NCBI GenBank assembly: GCA_018830925.1
Contig: JAHJRK010000211.1
Span: forward strand, 1 to 20,750
From: Pseudomonadota bacterium
Lineage (GTDB): Bacteria > Desulfobacterota > Desulfobacteria > Desulfobacterales > RPRI01
Length of the DNA stretch: 20,750 nucleotides
Direction: 5' to 3'
The translations under genes were made by a program, and so were the position numbers. Shown here one piece after another: positions 8,662-15,859 of this stretch; position 1 is the stretch's first letter, and each line of letters begins with the position of its first letter. The notes below the pieces were generated by a model that worked only from the letters and a program-made list of their open reading frames with translations, ran no database searches and was not told the origin of the DNA.

Positions 8662-9981
8662 CTAGTCCGGCAAAGCCAGATCGATCAGTTCGGTCAGATC
8701 ATGCAGGGTTATATTGCTGCTGATCCGTTTGGCGCCCTCGGTGAGGTTGAAATAGCAAAAGGGGCAAATCGAAACCATTTTCTCGGCTCCGGTTTCCATG
8801 CCTTCCTGAATGCGCAAGCCCGCATTTTTTCCGGCCCAGTCCGTAAAGCCGGTCATGACGCCCCCGCCGCCGCCGCAACAATACGAGTTGCCGCGTATTC
8901 GATCCATCTCCACAAAACTAACTCCCGGAATCGCTTTGATAATTTCACGGGGCAAGTCATACAGGCATTCGCTTTCGTCAACGCTAACATAGGCGCCTTC
9001 CCATAGCTCGCTGCCGTCGTTGTCCACGCGGAACTTGTTGAGATGCCGGCCCGTATGACAGGGATCATGATAGGTGACTTTCCACGGCAGCTCTTTTTCA
9101 AATTTGAGCTTGCCCTCTTTCAGCAACCGGTGCAGGTACTGAACTGTGTGAAGAACTTCGATGCCATCCATCATCTGATTGTATTCCGAGGAGAGAATGT
9201 AATCCTTCTTGATGGCCCGAAAGCAGCCGGCGCAGGAGGTCACAATCGTTTTGACTCCTTTTTCGGCATGCAGGGTCTTAAAAGTCTCCAGGTTGTTTGT
9301 TGCCACCCGCTTAAATTCTTCGGCATCTCCCACCCGCATGGCCGTGGAGCCGCAGCAAACCTCACTTTCTCCGAGAATACCGAAAGCAACGCCCAGTTTT
9401 TGAAAAATGCGTGCCGTAGCCTGGGGAACCGCCTGGGCGATTTTGTTGAAAGCGCCGGTGCAACCGACATAAAAAAGTACTTCAGCCGGCTCGGTGTTGA
9501 TATCCTTGATGGGTGTTTTGGCTTTCTTGAAGGGACGCGTCCAGTCCATGCGCACGCGACGTGGGCCCTGGTAGGGGTTGTTGTAGTTTTTCATGGACTG
9601 AACCAGATTTTTTTGCGCAGGCATCGGGCCTGCGCCACTTTTGACTGCTTCACGCCGCATGGCCTCAATAACCTCGGGGATATGCGGTTTGTAGTCCACC
9701 TGGCACTGGTTCTGGCAGCCGCCGCAGACCGTACACTTATACACTGCCTCCAGAAATTCGGGATCATCAAAGGTGAGTGAGCCGTCTGAAATACCGCGGG
9801 CAAAGGCGGCTTTCCCTTTGGACGAGTAATATCCCTCAAATCCGAATTCCGTTCCCGCGGGGCAGATGGGCCGGGTAAAGGGTGGCGGGCCGAAATCATA
9901 GGCAGAGCGGCAGGTGCCGCAGGCCGTACAGCGCCAGAAATAATGCTCAAGATCTTTCAGCGAAGAGATGTTCCATTCCAT
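8662..9981 (-). CDS. CCG-domain Fe-S oxidoreductase subunit (GlcF/HdrD-like)
   Basis: A 439-residue cytoplasmic electron-transfer subunit. The N-terminal dicluster region has Cys18, 21, 24 and 40 (CTACGTC then PICP, an unusually wide last gap) and a standard Cys83, 86, 89, 93 motif. Two CCG domains follow, with CCG at 209-211 and SCAGCF near 249, and YHDPCH near 304, YCCGGGGG near 367 and CPFCY near 406. CCG domains bind non-cubane or [4Fe-4S] clusters in HdrB/HdrD, GlcF and LutA. The gene follows the FAD-oxidase gene by 79 bp, so the two probably form a GlcDF-like dehydrogenase in which electrons pass from flavin through the clusters to quinone, ETF or another carrier. A good GGAGGA precedes the ATG. 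The same domain architecture recurs at the right-hand end of the window. Confidence 0.88.
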   Translation of the reverse strand: MEWNISSLKDLEHYFWRCTACGTCRSAYDFGPPPFTRPICPAGTEFGFEGYYSSKGKAAFARGISDGSLTFDDPEFLEAVYKCTVCGGCQNQCQVDYKPHIPEVIEAMRREAVKSGAGPMPAQKNLVQSMKNYNNPYQGPRRVRMDWTRPFKKAKTPIKDINTEPAEVLFYVGCTGAFNKIAQAVPQATARIFQKLGVAFGILGESEVCCGSTAMRVGDAEEFKRVATNNLETFKTLHAEKGVKTIVTSCAGCFRAIKKDYILSSEYNQMMDGIEVLHTVQYLHRLLKEGKLKFEKELPWKVTYHDPCHTGRHLNKFRVDNDGSELWEGAYVSVDESECLYDLPREIIKAIPGVSFVEMDRIRGNSYCCGGGGGVMTGFTDWAGKNAGLRIQEGMETGAEKMVSICPFCYFNLTEGAKRISSNITLHDLTELIDLALPD

Positions 9982-10060
9982 GTATCATTCCTCCAATTCC
10001 TGTCTTTCGATTTGCAAATAGTTTCTGCAAACCTATACAAGCGCGCATTACCGCAGTGCG

Positions 10061-11506
10061 TTAGAGAGCCAGTTTGCCGGGGTTCATAATATCATTGGGA
10101 TCCAGCATCTGTTTGACCCGCCTTAATAACATCAAATAGCCCGGGTGGGCGCGTTTGTTGATTTCCTGGCCGAAATCCACCGGCGGTTTGTAAGGAATGC
10201 CGCCATGATCCAGATCGATCTTCAAGCACTCCACAATCGCGCGCCGCGCATTTTCCGTTTCGTCCGCACTCTGCTTGTTAAAGGGAATCATCGCCCGCAG
10301 CATGCCGTAATGAACCCCACGGTACATGCTCATACGAACCGAGGGTGACAGGTTGTGGCCGATCAGTAATTTTTTCCATTCAGTGTAAACGGGCGCCCAT
10401 TTGTTGGCGGGTGTGAAGGTGCCCGGCCAGGAAATACCGGCGCCGGCCATCTTACAATAATTTTTTGTGGAGCCGACGATCTGGCTGGGAAGCTGCGTTC
10501 TGGCCCGAAGGGCTTCTTCCGGATATTGGGTGACTTTCAGCGAGGTGCCTTTTTTCTTCTCCTCATCCACCACCATCTCCCAGATTTCTTCACGCGCTTC
10601 CTTCTCCTTTTGCGTAAAGGAGTTGGTATTGGCAAAACTGAACCATTCGGGCGCCTCGTCCGGTTTTTCGCGATACGGGTAGGGAATCGGCACCTGGGCC
10701 AGCCACCAGGAAACGGCCGTCAAATCATCGCAGATCTCGTAATTGCTTAAGTTGAGCATATAAGAGTACATATCCTCGACATTATCGCAGGAGACCGTAA
10801 ACACCTTCAGGAACGGCGGAATGGGATGGACGCCGATGCCGAGTTTCGTCACGATTCCCGTTCCCCCCAGCCAGCCCTTGAACAACCCGTCCAGCTTGGG
10901 CAACGGGAGCGTGCTGTGCCAGGCATCTTCCACGATGGCGCACGATCCGACGCGCACCAGTTCGCCCGTGGGAAGCACGACTTCCATGCTCGTAATTTCC
11001 TGGCTGTTGAGCCCGTAACGGGCATTCAGCCCCCCGATGCCGTGGTTGATGGCGCACGAGGAAACCGATGCGGATGGTGGTCCCACGGGCCAGCCGAAGC
11101 GCAGCTTGTGAGCGTAAAGGGCTTCGGCGAGCTGGCCGTGAGAGACGCCCGGCTCGATGACCGCATAATGGGATTCGGGGTCGATCTTGATGATTTTGTT
11201 CATCTTCTTTAAATCGAGAAGAATCCCCCCCCTCTCGGGAATGCAGAGCCCGCCGATGTTGGTGCCGGCGGTATAGGGAATCACCGGTATTTTTTCCAGG
11301 TTGGCAAAGCGCATGAGCTCCTGAATTTGCTCAACGGTCTCTGCCATGACCACATAGTCCGGCAATTTGGGCTTTACAAACGACATGTCATAGGAATAGG
11401 CGTAGCGGATGTGTTTGGCCGCAGTGGCGTTTTTTTCACCCATGATTTCACGCAGTTTTTTTGTGATTCGTGGATCAACTTTTGACTCTTTTGGTATTTC
11501 GGTCAT
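10061..11506 (-). CDS. FAD-linked oxidase (GlcD/VAO family)
   Basis: A 481-residue flavoprotein with an N-terminal FAD-binding PCMH-type domain. IPVIPYTAGTNIGGLCIPER (near 73-92) is the pyrophosphate-binding loop, and GIGGLNARYGLNSQEITSME with VVLPTGELVRVG follows near 157-190. The C-terminus DPNDIMNPGKLAL is typical of GlcD, D-lactate dehydrogenase and VAO/4-cresol dehydrogenase-like proteins. Family members oxidise 2-hydroxy acids or benzylic alcohols; here the reductant is unknown. It is the first gene of the left operon after the regulator and pairs with the adjacent Fe-S subunit. The start has a strong AGGAGG. I could not decide between the GlcD and VAO/PchF branches: the motif EVVLPTGELVRVG leans to the latter, the Fe-S partner to the former. 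Confidence 0.87.
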   Translation of the reverse strand: MTEIPKESKVDPRITKKLREIMGEKNATAAKHIRYAYSYDMSFVKPKLPDYVVMAETVEQIQELMRFANLEKIPVIPYTAGTNIGGLCIPERGGILLDLKKMNKIIKIDPESHYAVIEPGVSHGQLAEALYAHKLRFGWPVGPPSASVSSCAINHGIGGLNARYGLNSQEITSMEVVLPTGELVRVGSCAIVEDAWHSTLPLPKLDGLFKGWLGGTGIVTKLGIGVHPIPPFLKVFTVSCDNVEDMYSYMLNLSNYEICDDLTAVSWWLAQVPIPYPYREKPDEAPEWFSFANTNSFTQKEKEAREEIWEMVVDEEKKKGTSLKVTQYPEEALRARTQLPSQIVGSTKNYCKMAGAGISWPGTFTPANKWAPVYTEWKKLLIGHNLSPSVRMSMYRGVHYGMLRAMIPFNKQSADETENARRAIVECLKIDLDHGGIPYKPPVDFGQEINKRAHPGYLMLLRRVKQMLDPNDIMNPGKLAL

Positions 11507-11536
11507 TTAATTCCTCCTGATAGTTATTTAGGCAAT

Positions 11537-11591
11537 CAAAAATATCCTGATTTCCAAGCCACAACCTGATAAGCACATTCAGATATTTTTG
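11537..11591. promoter_or_regulatory. Inverted repeat upstream of the FAD-oxidase operon
   Basis: CAAAAATATCCTGA (11537-11550) and TCAGATATTTTTG (11579-11591) are complementary over 13 bases with one extra base, separated by 28 bases. It lies 31-85 bp before the operon's first ATG, so it may be a two-site operator or a leader stem-loop. No convincing -35/-10 pair was found around it. Confidence 0.45.
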
Positions 11592-11640
11592 AAAGAACAA
11601 CCCGAGATACTATCTGTGTCTTACTATTCTAAAAGTTAAA

Positions 11641-11817
11641 TAGTTCCCATCCGGAAATGGCCCTTTTGTGCGATCTCTGTGTCAATCTGCGGGATTTCTT
11701 GTGCGACATACAAAGCGTATGTCTCCGCGCAATCCCTTGATTTCCTTGAGCTTGCCCAAAATTGCCTATTTCCGAATTGGAAACTAACATGTGTACGAAT
11801 TTGGTTTCCGGATGGGC
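11641..11817. repeat. Intergenic palindromic element with internal cruciform (MITE-like)
   Basis: This fills most of the 323-bp gene-free stretch 11507-11829. The left end 11641-11672 is an imperfect inverted copy of 11753-11786. A further outer copy of the end motif, TTTCCGGATGGG (11806-11817), matches CCCATCCGGAAA (11646-11657) exactly in inverse. In the centre, ACATAC-AAAGC-GTATGT forms a perfect inner stem, with GGGATT/AATCCC further out. Nested ends and a cruciform core suggest a dispersed non-coding repeat or MITE. A 65-codon reading frame across it on the minus strand is a by-product. Confidence 0.6.
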
Positions 11818-11829
11818 AATAAATAATAA

Positions 11830-12597
11830 TCATCTACCCGTATCTGATTTTAAAATGCCTGTTTCCGTTAAAACCATATCTCCGTTTTTACAGGCCAGCA
11901 TTCCCGTTTCCACCTCGATGATATGCTGAAGCATCTCTTTGCCGGCTTTATCGGGATCACGTTCACACAAGGCTCCAACTATTTTCTTATGGCCGTCACA
12001 GACCATCGTTAAAAAGTCGTGGTTCATTTGCAACATGCGTTTAACATTTATCAAGGCAGTCTGGACGCTTTCAACAATGAGACTAATCATAGTGTTCTCA
12101 GTGATATCAGCAAGCTTTTTATGAAAAGCGCAGTCAAGATCACTCATAAAATTTTCACCATCCACCTCTTTTTCCATCTCTGAAATATTGTTTTTCAGAT
12201 AATCGATATCATTGTCCGTGATTTTTAAAGCGCAGATTTTAACAACTTCCGGTTCAATAAAGGTTCGAATCTGGGTATATTCGCGGATACTGGGATTTTG
12301 AAAGAAAAAATAATTTACAAGTCCGTCTTTTATCGTTTTCAGATCGACTTCCTTGACAAATGCGCCACCGGACATACCCTGCTTTATTTCCAGCAGCCCG
12401 TAGGCTTCCAGTACACGGTATGCTTCCCTTAGAGACGACTTGCTGACACCAAATTTCATAGCAAGGTCCTTTTCAGATGGGAGTCGGTCTCCAATTTTTA
12501 ATTCTCCCCTCAAAATGGCGCCGCGTATCTGATGAACAATATTTTCCGATATCCTGTTAGATTTTACAGTATCAAAAATATCTTTCATATCGTGCAT
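11830..12597 (-). CDS. FadR-subfamily GntR transcription regulator with FCD domain
   Basis: DNA-binding repressor or activator responding to a small acid. The winged helix is clear (ISENIVHQIRGAILRGEL, then LPSEKDLAMKFGVSKSSLRE and LEAYGLLEIKQG). The all-helical FCD effector domain follows, with metal-ligand candidates Asp and His in DLDCAFHKKL, His in DGHKKI and His in LQHII. The frame is open to a TTG at 12648, but the ATG at 12597 behind GGGGGGAAG gives the normal short N-terminus; a second ATG at 12588 is also possible. Its location at the centre, upstream of the catabolic operon and divergent from the redox operon, makes it the likely regulator of one or both and of itself. Confidence 0.87.
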   Translation of the reverse strand: MHDMKDIFDTVKSNRISENIVHQIRGAILRGELKIGDRLPSEKDLAMKFGVSKSSLREAYRVLEAYGLLEIKQGMSGGAFVKEVDLKTIKDGLVNYFFFQNPSIREYTQIRTFIEPEVVKICALKITDNDIDYLKNNISEMEKEVDGENFMSDLDCAFHKKLADITENTMISLIVESVQTALINVKRMLQMNHDFLTMVCDGHKKIVGALCERDPDKAGKEMLQHIIEVETGMLACKNGDMVLTETGILKSDTGR

Positions 12598-12673
12598 CTT
12601 CCCCCCAAACTCTAAATTCTCGCTCCGATTTCCATGAATTGGGTTCAATAAATTTCATATATTTTTACCCGAG

Positions 12674-12726
12674 TCAATAAATATTTTAATATTTTAAATA
12701 TCAGATGTTTTAAAATATATTATTGA
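12674..12726. promoter_or_regulatory. Large AT-rich inverted repeat with divergent -35 boxes
   Basis: The left arm 12674-12689 (TCAATAAATATTTTAA) and right arm 12710-12726 are inverse copies apart from one inserted base, 20 bases apart. Each arm ends in an outward-pointing TTGA that continues into TTGACT, so each may contain the -35 box of one of the two divergent transcription units. This is a good operator candidate for the adjacent GntR-type regulator. Confidence 0.6.
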
Positions 12727-12751
12727 CTTTTGCTTTTGCCTTGGATAATGA
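12723..12751 (+). promoter_or_regulatory. Candidate sigma70 promoter of the right-hand redox operon
   Basis: TTGACT (12723-12728), a 17-bp spacer and TAATGA (12746-12751) lie about 90 bp before the ferredoxin ATG. The -35 overlaps the right arm of the large inverted repeat. Confidence 0.5.
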
Positions 12752-12840
12752 GAAATCGAGCCATCATTCTTAATGGGAGTTTTTTGTTTATGAAAAGCTC
12801 GTAATCCGAATCAAACGAAACGTTTAAGTGAGGTAGCCAA

Positions 12841-13197
12841 ATGGGAATTAAAATTGATGCACTAAAATGTATAAATTGCATGGCCTGTGAAATGGCTTGC
12901 AGTTACCACAGAGACGATGGCTTTGCCTTTCTCTCCGCCTGTATTGTTGTGTATCGAGCCAGGGAAAAGCAGGATTACTTTGGTGTTCTTATTAAAGAAG
13001 AGGAATTTCTAAAGGTTGCCCGCCCGGAAGGACTTGAGGTTAATAGAATTGGGGAAGCGGCAGACCCGAACAAGAAAGCGGATGCTTCAGTCAAGCCCAT
13101 GCTCCTGAGGGAAGGATGTGACCTTTGTGAAGATATGGATGATTACGGGCCGATGTGCATAGCGATTTGTCCTGTAGATGCGATTACACTGGAATAA
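12841..13197 (+). CDS. Two-cluster 4Fe-4S ferredoxin-like subunit
   Basis: A 118-residue electron carrier. The first cluster motif is CINCMACEMAC (CxxCxxCxxxC, near 10-20). The second is split: CDLC near 94, then CIAICP near 106. A linker of about 70 residues with no cysteine separates them, as in HycB/CooF/AOR-associated ferredoxins rather than small clostridial ferredoxins. The start has GAGGT seven bases upstream. It lies 15 bp before the AOR-like gene and should be its electron partner. Confidence 0.88.
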   Translation: MGIKIDALKCINCMACEMACSYHRDDGFAFLSACIVVYRAREKQDYFGVLIKEEEFLKVARPEGLEVNRIGEAADPNKKADASVKPMLLREGCDLCEDMDDYGPMCIAICPVDAITLE

Positions 13198-13212
13198 ATA
13201 AGGAAAACTAAT

Positions 13213-14526
13213 ATGGAATATTTATCAACCGACAAGATTCTTGTCATTGACTTAGCAACATCTAAAATTGAAGAGACAGCACTGGATGAATCTCTCGTCA
13301 GTGAAAAAATAGGTGGAGCCGGAATAACTAAACACCTCTACGAAAAACATCTAAATGATGATCCCATTGTTATAGGAACCGGTTTACTCACAGGCACAAC
13401 CTGCCCGGCATCCGCCAGTGGTTTGATCACAGCTAAAAGCCCTGTTACCGGAAAAATGTGCCACTGCCCCGTAATATATAAGGTTGGCATAGAGATAAAA
13501 TTTTCGGGCTACGATTATATTGTTGTTAAAGGAGTATCTGATAAACCTGTGTACCTGTGGATCCACGACGGTGTTGCTGATATCTCCGATGCTTCAGGAA
13601 TCTGGGGCAAGGATGTCTGGGAGTCAACGGATTCACTCCGTAAGTTTATGGGCGATGACCTTCTCCAGACCATGATGATCGGTAAGGCAGGAGAAAACAG
13701 ATCTGATTATGCCCAAATTTGCTATAACTACTGGAGCAGCCCTGATCGTTTTGGATTGGGCAAACTTTTTGGCAGTAAAAAACTCAAAGCTCTGGCTTTC
13801 AGAGGCATGGGACTCATAGAGGTCGCCGATCATGAAAATTTTGTCAGGCGTTCGCTTGAAATCCTGAAGGAGATTAAAACGAATGATTTCATGACGAAAA
13901 AAGGCATCGCAGAGATCGCCTCAGCCATGGGCGAAGCGGGTGTAGAAGAGTGGCTGGAACCCATTGTGCACAGACACAGCGCCGACTATTTCACGCCCTA
14001 TGCAACCAATACCGCGGTTTTTCTTGATGAAGACCCAAAACGTGTTGAGGAGAGCAAGGTTGCCGAACCGGGAGTGCTGATTTCGGATGTACTTGCCCTG
14101 CTTGCATTTAAAAAGCTGGGGCTTTCGGCTGAAGATGCCGGCCGTGCATTAAAAGCATGCGCAAAATACGGCATTGACCCTGCGGCTGTTGCAGAGCTTT
14201 CCGGAAAATCAAGCCTGAAAGAGATTGTCGATTCGTTTGATGGGTTAAGCGGAACCGTCACCTTGAAGGGCAAGGGCAGCTTCAGTCCATGGTGCCCATT
14301 AAAACCCATTTTTAATGATTTTGGGCTTTCCGGAGATGCTGCCGAGGCCGAAGCCTGGTGGGAAAGAAGGCAGGCCGTTGCCATGATATTTGGAATCCAG
14401 CCGATTTTTTCTGTCATGTGCCCTGAACTGTCGGAAGAGAACATGTTGGAACTTGCCGCCATTGGAACAGAACTCGATCTTACTCAGGAGATTCTGGACA
14501 GGGTTGTAGCCGATCTTTTGAAATAA
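13213..14526 (+). CDS. Short AOR-family protein lacking the usual Fe-S cysteines
   Basis: A 437-residue homologue of aldehyde:ferredoxin oxidoreductase, whose members are normally about 600 residues and bind tungstopterin plus [4Fe-4S]. The first 200 residues match the AOR N-terminal domain in order: GGAGITKHLYEKHL, IGTGLLTGTTCPASASGLIT, SPVTGKM, FSGYDYIVVKG, WGKDVWESTDSLR, IGKAGENRSDYAQICYN and LFGSKKLKALAFRG. The glycine/asparagine-rich pterin segment is replaced by CHCPVIYKVG. After residue 210 the typical CxxCxxxC cluster motif and the DxxGLD/C metal motifs are absent, and the remainder is short. The frame is intact, with a fair AAGGA site, so it is not a simple pseudogene. It may be a pterin-binding or scaffold protein rather than an aldehyde oxidase. 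Confidence 0.78.
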   Translation: MEYLSTDKILVIDLATSKIEETALDESLVSEKIGGAGITKHLYEKHLNDDPIVIGTGLLTGTTCPASASGLITAKSPVTGKMCHCPVIYKVGIEIKFSGYDYIVVKGVSDKPVYLWIHDGVADISDASGIWGKDVWESTDSLRKFMGDDLLQTMMIGKAGENRSDYAQICYNYWSSPDRFGLGKLFGSKKLKALAFRGMGLIEVADHENFVRRSLEILKEIKTNDFMTKKGIAEIASAMGEAGVEEWLEPIVHRHSADYFTPYATNTAVFLDEDPKRVEESKVAEPGVLISDVLALLAFKKLGLSAEDAGRALKACAKYGIDPAAVAELSGKSSLKEIVDSFDGLSGTVTLKGKGSFSPWCPLKPIFNDFGLSGDAAEAEAWWERRQAVAMIFGIQPIFSVMCPELSEENMLELAAIGTELDLTQEILDRVVADLLK

Positions 14527-14539
14527 CTGAGTTGTTTTA

Positions 14540-15850
14540 ATGAATCTGTATCAGTCAAATGCAGACATAAATATAAAACTGCCGCAGGGAAAGGCCGGAT
14601 ATATCAGCAAGGGAAATACCGATATAAGGATTTCCGGAGTCCCTGATCCTGAATGCAGACGGATGCGCTATCCCAGAATCGGCATATATGCCGGTAGCGG
14701 CACTTCCCACTCCTGGTTGTGGTTTGTCGACATGTTCGAGCGAATGGGCTTTCATGCCGTCTCGGTCCTGGATGCGCCTGCAGTGCGCTCCGGGCGGCTT
14801 CAACAGATGGACGTTTTGGCGGTCTCGGGAGGAGATACAGTGGCCATCGCCGAAGCTCTCGGAGAAGACGGCGCGCGACAACTGGCGGCGTTTATCACGG
14901 GCGGGGGCGTTTATCTGGGCGCTTGCGCCGGAGCTTATTTGGTGATGAATTCTTCCAAGCCACATTTATGCCACTTTAACTTTGCCGCCGTGAAGATCAC
15001 GAATCTCAGCAAACGGCTGCCGACGTGTCAAAGCATGCCGCATAAGTTCTCAATTGCTTACGGATGCGAGCACATCTTTCATCCGGTAAGGGAGGCCGTC
15101 GGCTTGCGATTGACCGGCGTGCCGCCGTTTTCAGGCGAACCGGCACTTCTCGTTCCATTATACGGCGGCCCGGGAATGCTCGCGCCGCCGGAGGCTCAAG
15201 TTTTAGCTCGCTACGATCATTTTACGGATAAAACCGTATTTCTGGTGGATAAAGACCTGGCTGAGGAGACCTTGATTTCTACTGCTGCGGCGCTAAGAGT
15301 CCCCATGGGGAACGGACAGATGTATCTTTTCGGTCCGCATTTCGAGCATCCGCATTACCACCGGGCCAACCGCCTTGTGGCGGACGCCGTTTACTGGGAT
15401 AGTAGACGAAATCCCGATGAGTGCTCACCGGTTGCAAGGGATGCATTACAGCTGCCGACATCCGAAAGCGCAAACCTTATTCACTCGCTTCGGCGGGAAT
15501 TGAGTAATTCCAGAATTGTCGCCGCCGGCCTTGAAATGTTTCCGGTGTGGTGGCTGATTGGCGCCAAGGCGTACGAGCCGGAAAAGATAAGAGTATTTCT
15601 TGATGCCATGTGGCGCCGTCTAAAGCCCCTTGAAAAAAGAGGTCGGATTTGGGCGCGAGCGGGCGTGCCGGATCTACTTATGGCCGATGCCTGCGAGACC
15701 ACCTCATTGCTTAGGCAACTTAAAAACGAGCTTGATCAGGGAAGCGTCACGGACCCGACCGCCCGAACGCTTTTCCATCTGCTGCACCGAAACACCATGC
15801 GGTTTTTCGAACTTTATTTTCAAACCATATCAAACAACTTAACCCCATAG
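14540..15850 (+). CDS. BPL_N domain protein (class I glutamine-amidotransferase-like)
   Basis: A 436-residue protein. Residues about 45-290 resemble the BPL_N domain (biotin-protein-ligase N-terminal, GATase-like): PRIGIYAGSGTSHSW at the start, LAVSGGDTVAIAEAL, then GGGVYLGACAGAYL with a presumed nucleophile Cys129 in a nucleophile elbow, and MYLFGPHFEHPHYH near 270. About 130 mostly helical residues follow that I do not recognise. No biotin ligase catalytic domain is present. No signal peptide is seen, so it is cytoplasmic. The ATG lies 13 bp after the AOR-like gene without a clear ribosome binding site. Its function in a redox operon is unknown; assembly or cofactor modification is a guess. 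Confidence 0.7.
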   Translation: MNLYQSNADINIKLPQGKAGYISKGNTDIRISGVPDPECRRMRYPRIGIYAGSGTSHSWLWFVDMFERMGFHAVSVLDAPAVRSGRLQQMDVLAVSGGDTVAIAEALGEDGARQLAAFITGGGVYLGACAGAYLVMNSSKPHLCHFNFAAVKITNLSKRLPTCQSMPHKFSIAYGCEHIFHPVREAVGLRLTGVPPFSGEPALLVPLYGGPGMLAPPEAQVLARYDHFTDKTVFLVDKDLAEETLISTAAALRVPMGNGQMYLFGPHFEHPHYHRANRLVADAVYWDSRRNPDECSPVARDALQLPTSESANLIHSLRRELSNSRIVAAGLEMFPVWWLIGAKAYEPEKIRVFLDAMWRRLKPLEKRGRIWARAGVPDLLMADACETTSLLRQLKNELDQGSVTDPTARTLFHLLHRNTMRFFELYFQTISNNLTP

Positions 15851-15859
15851 GAGCAAAGA

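Noticed and set aside
9043..9780. 245-codon open frame on the plus strand
   Set aside because: It lies entirely antisense to the strongly supported CCG Fe-S gene and has no recognisable domain; it is a shadow of high-GC codon positions.
11636..11833. 65-codon open frame on the minus strand between the regulator and the FAD-oxidase gene
   Set aside because: It coincides with the nested palindromic element and its peptide looks like translated repeat, with no domain and no clear translation start signal.
12661..12730. AT-rich stretch as a replication origin or attachment site
   Set aside because: No DnaA boxes, iterons or integrase gene were seen; the inverted -35 arrangement explains the composition better.
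13213..14526. Possibility that the short AOR-like gene is a frameshifted full-length gene
   Set aside because: The frame is open without interruption, the next gene starts 13 bp later and contains no AOR C-terminal remnant, so a frameshift in this window does not explain the missing motifs.
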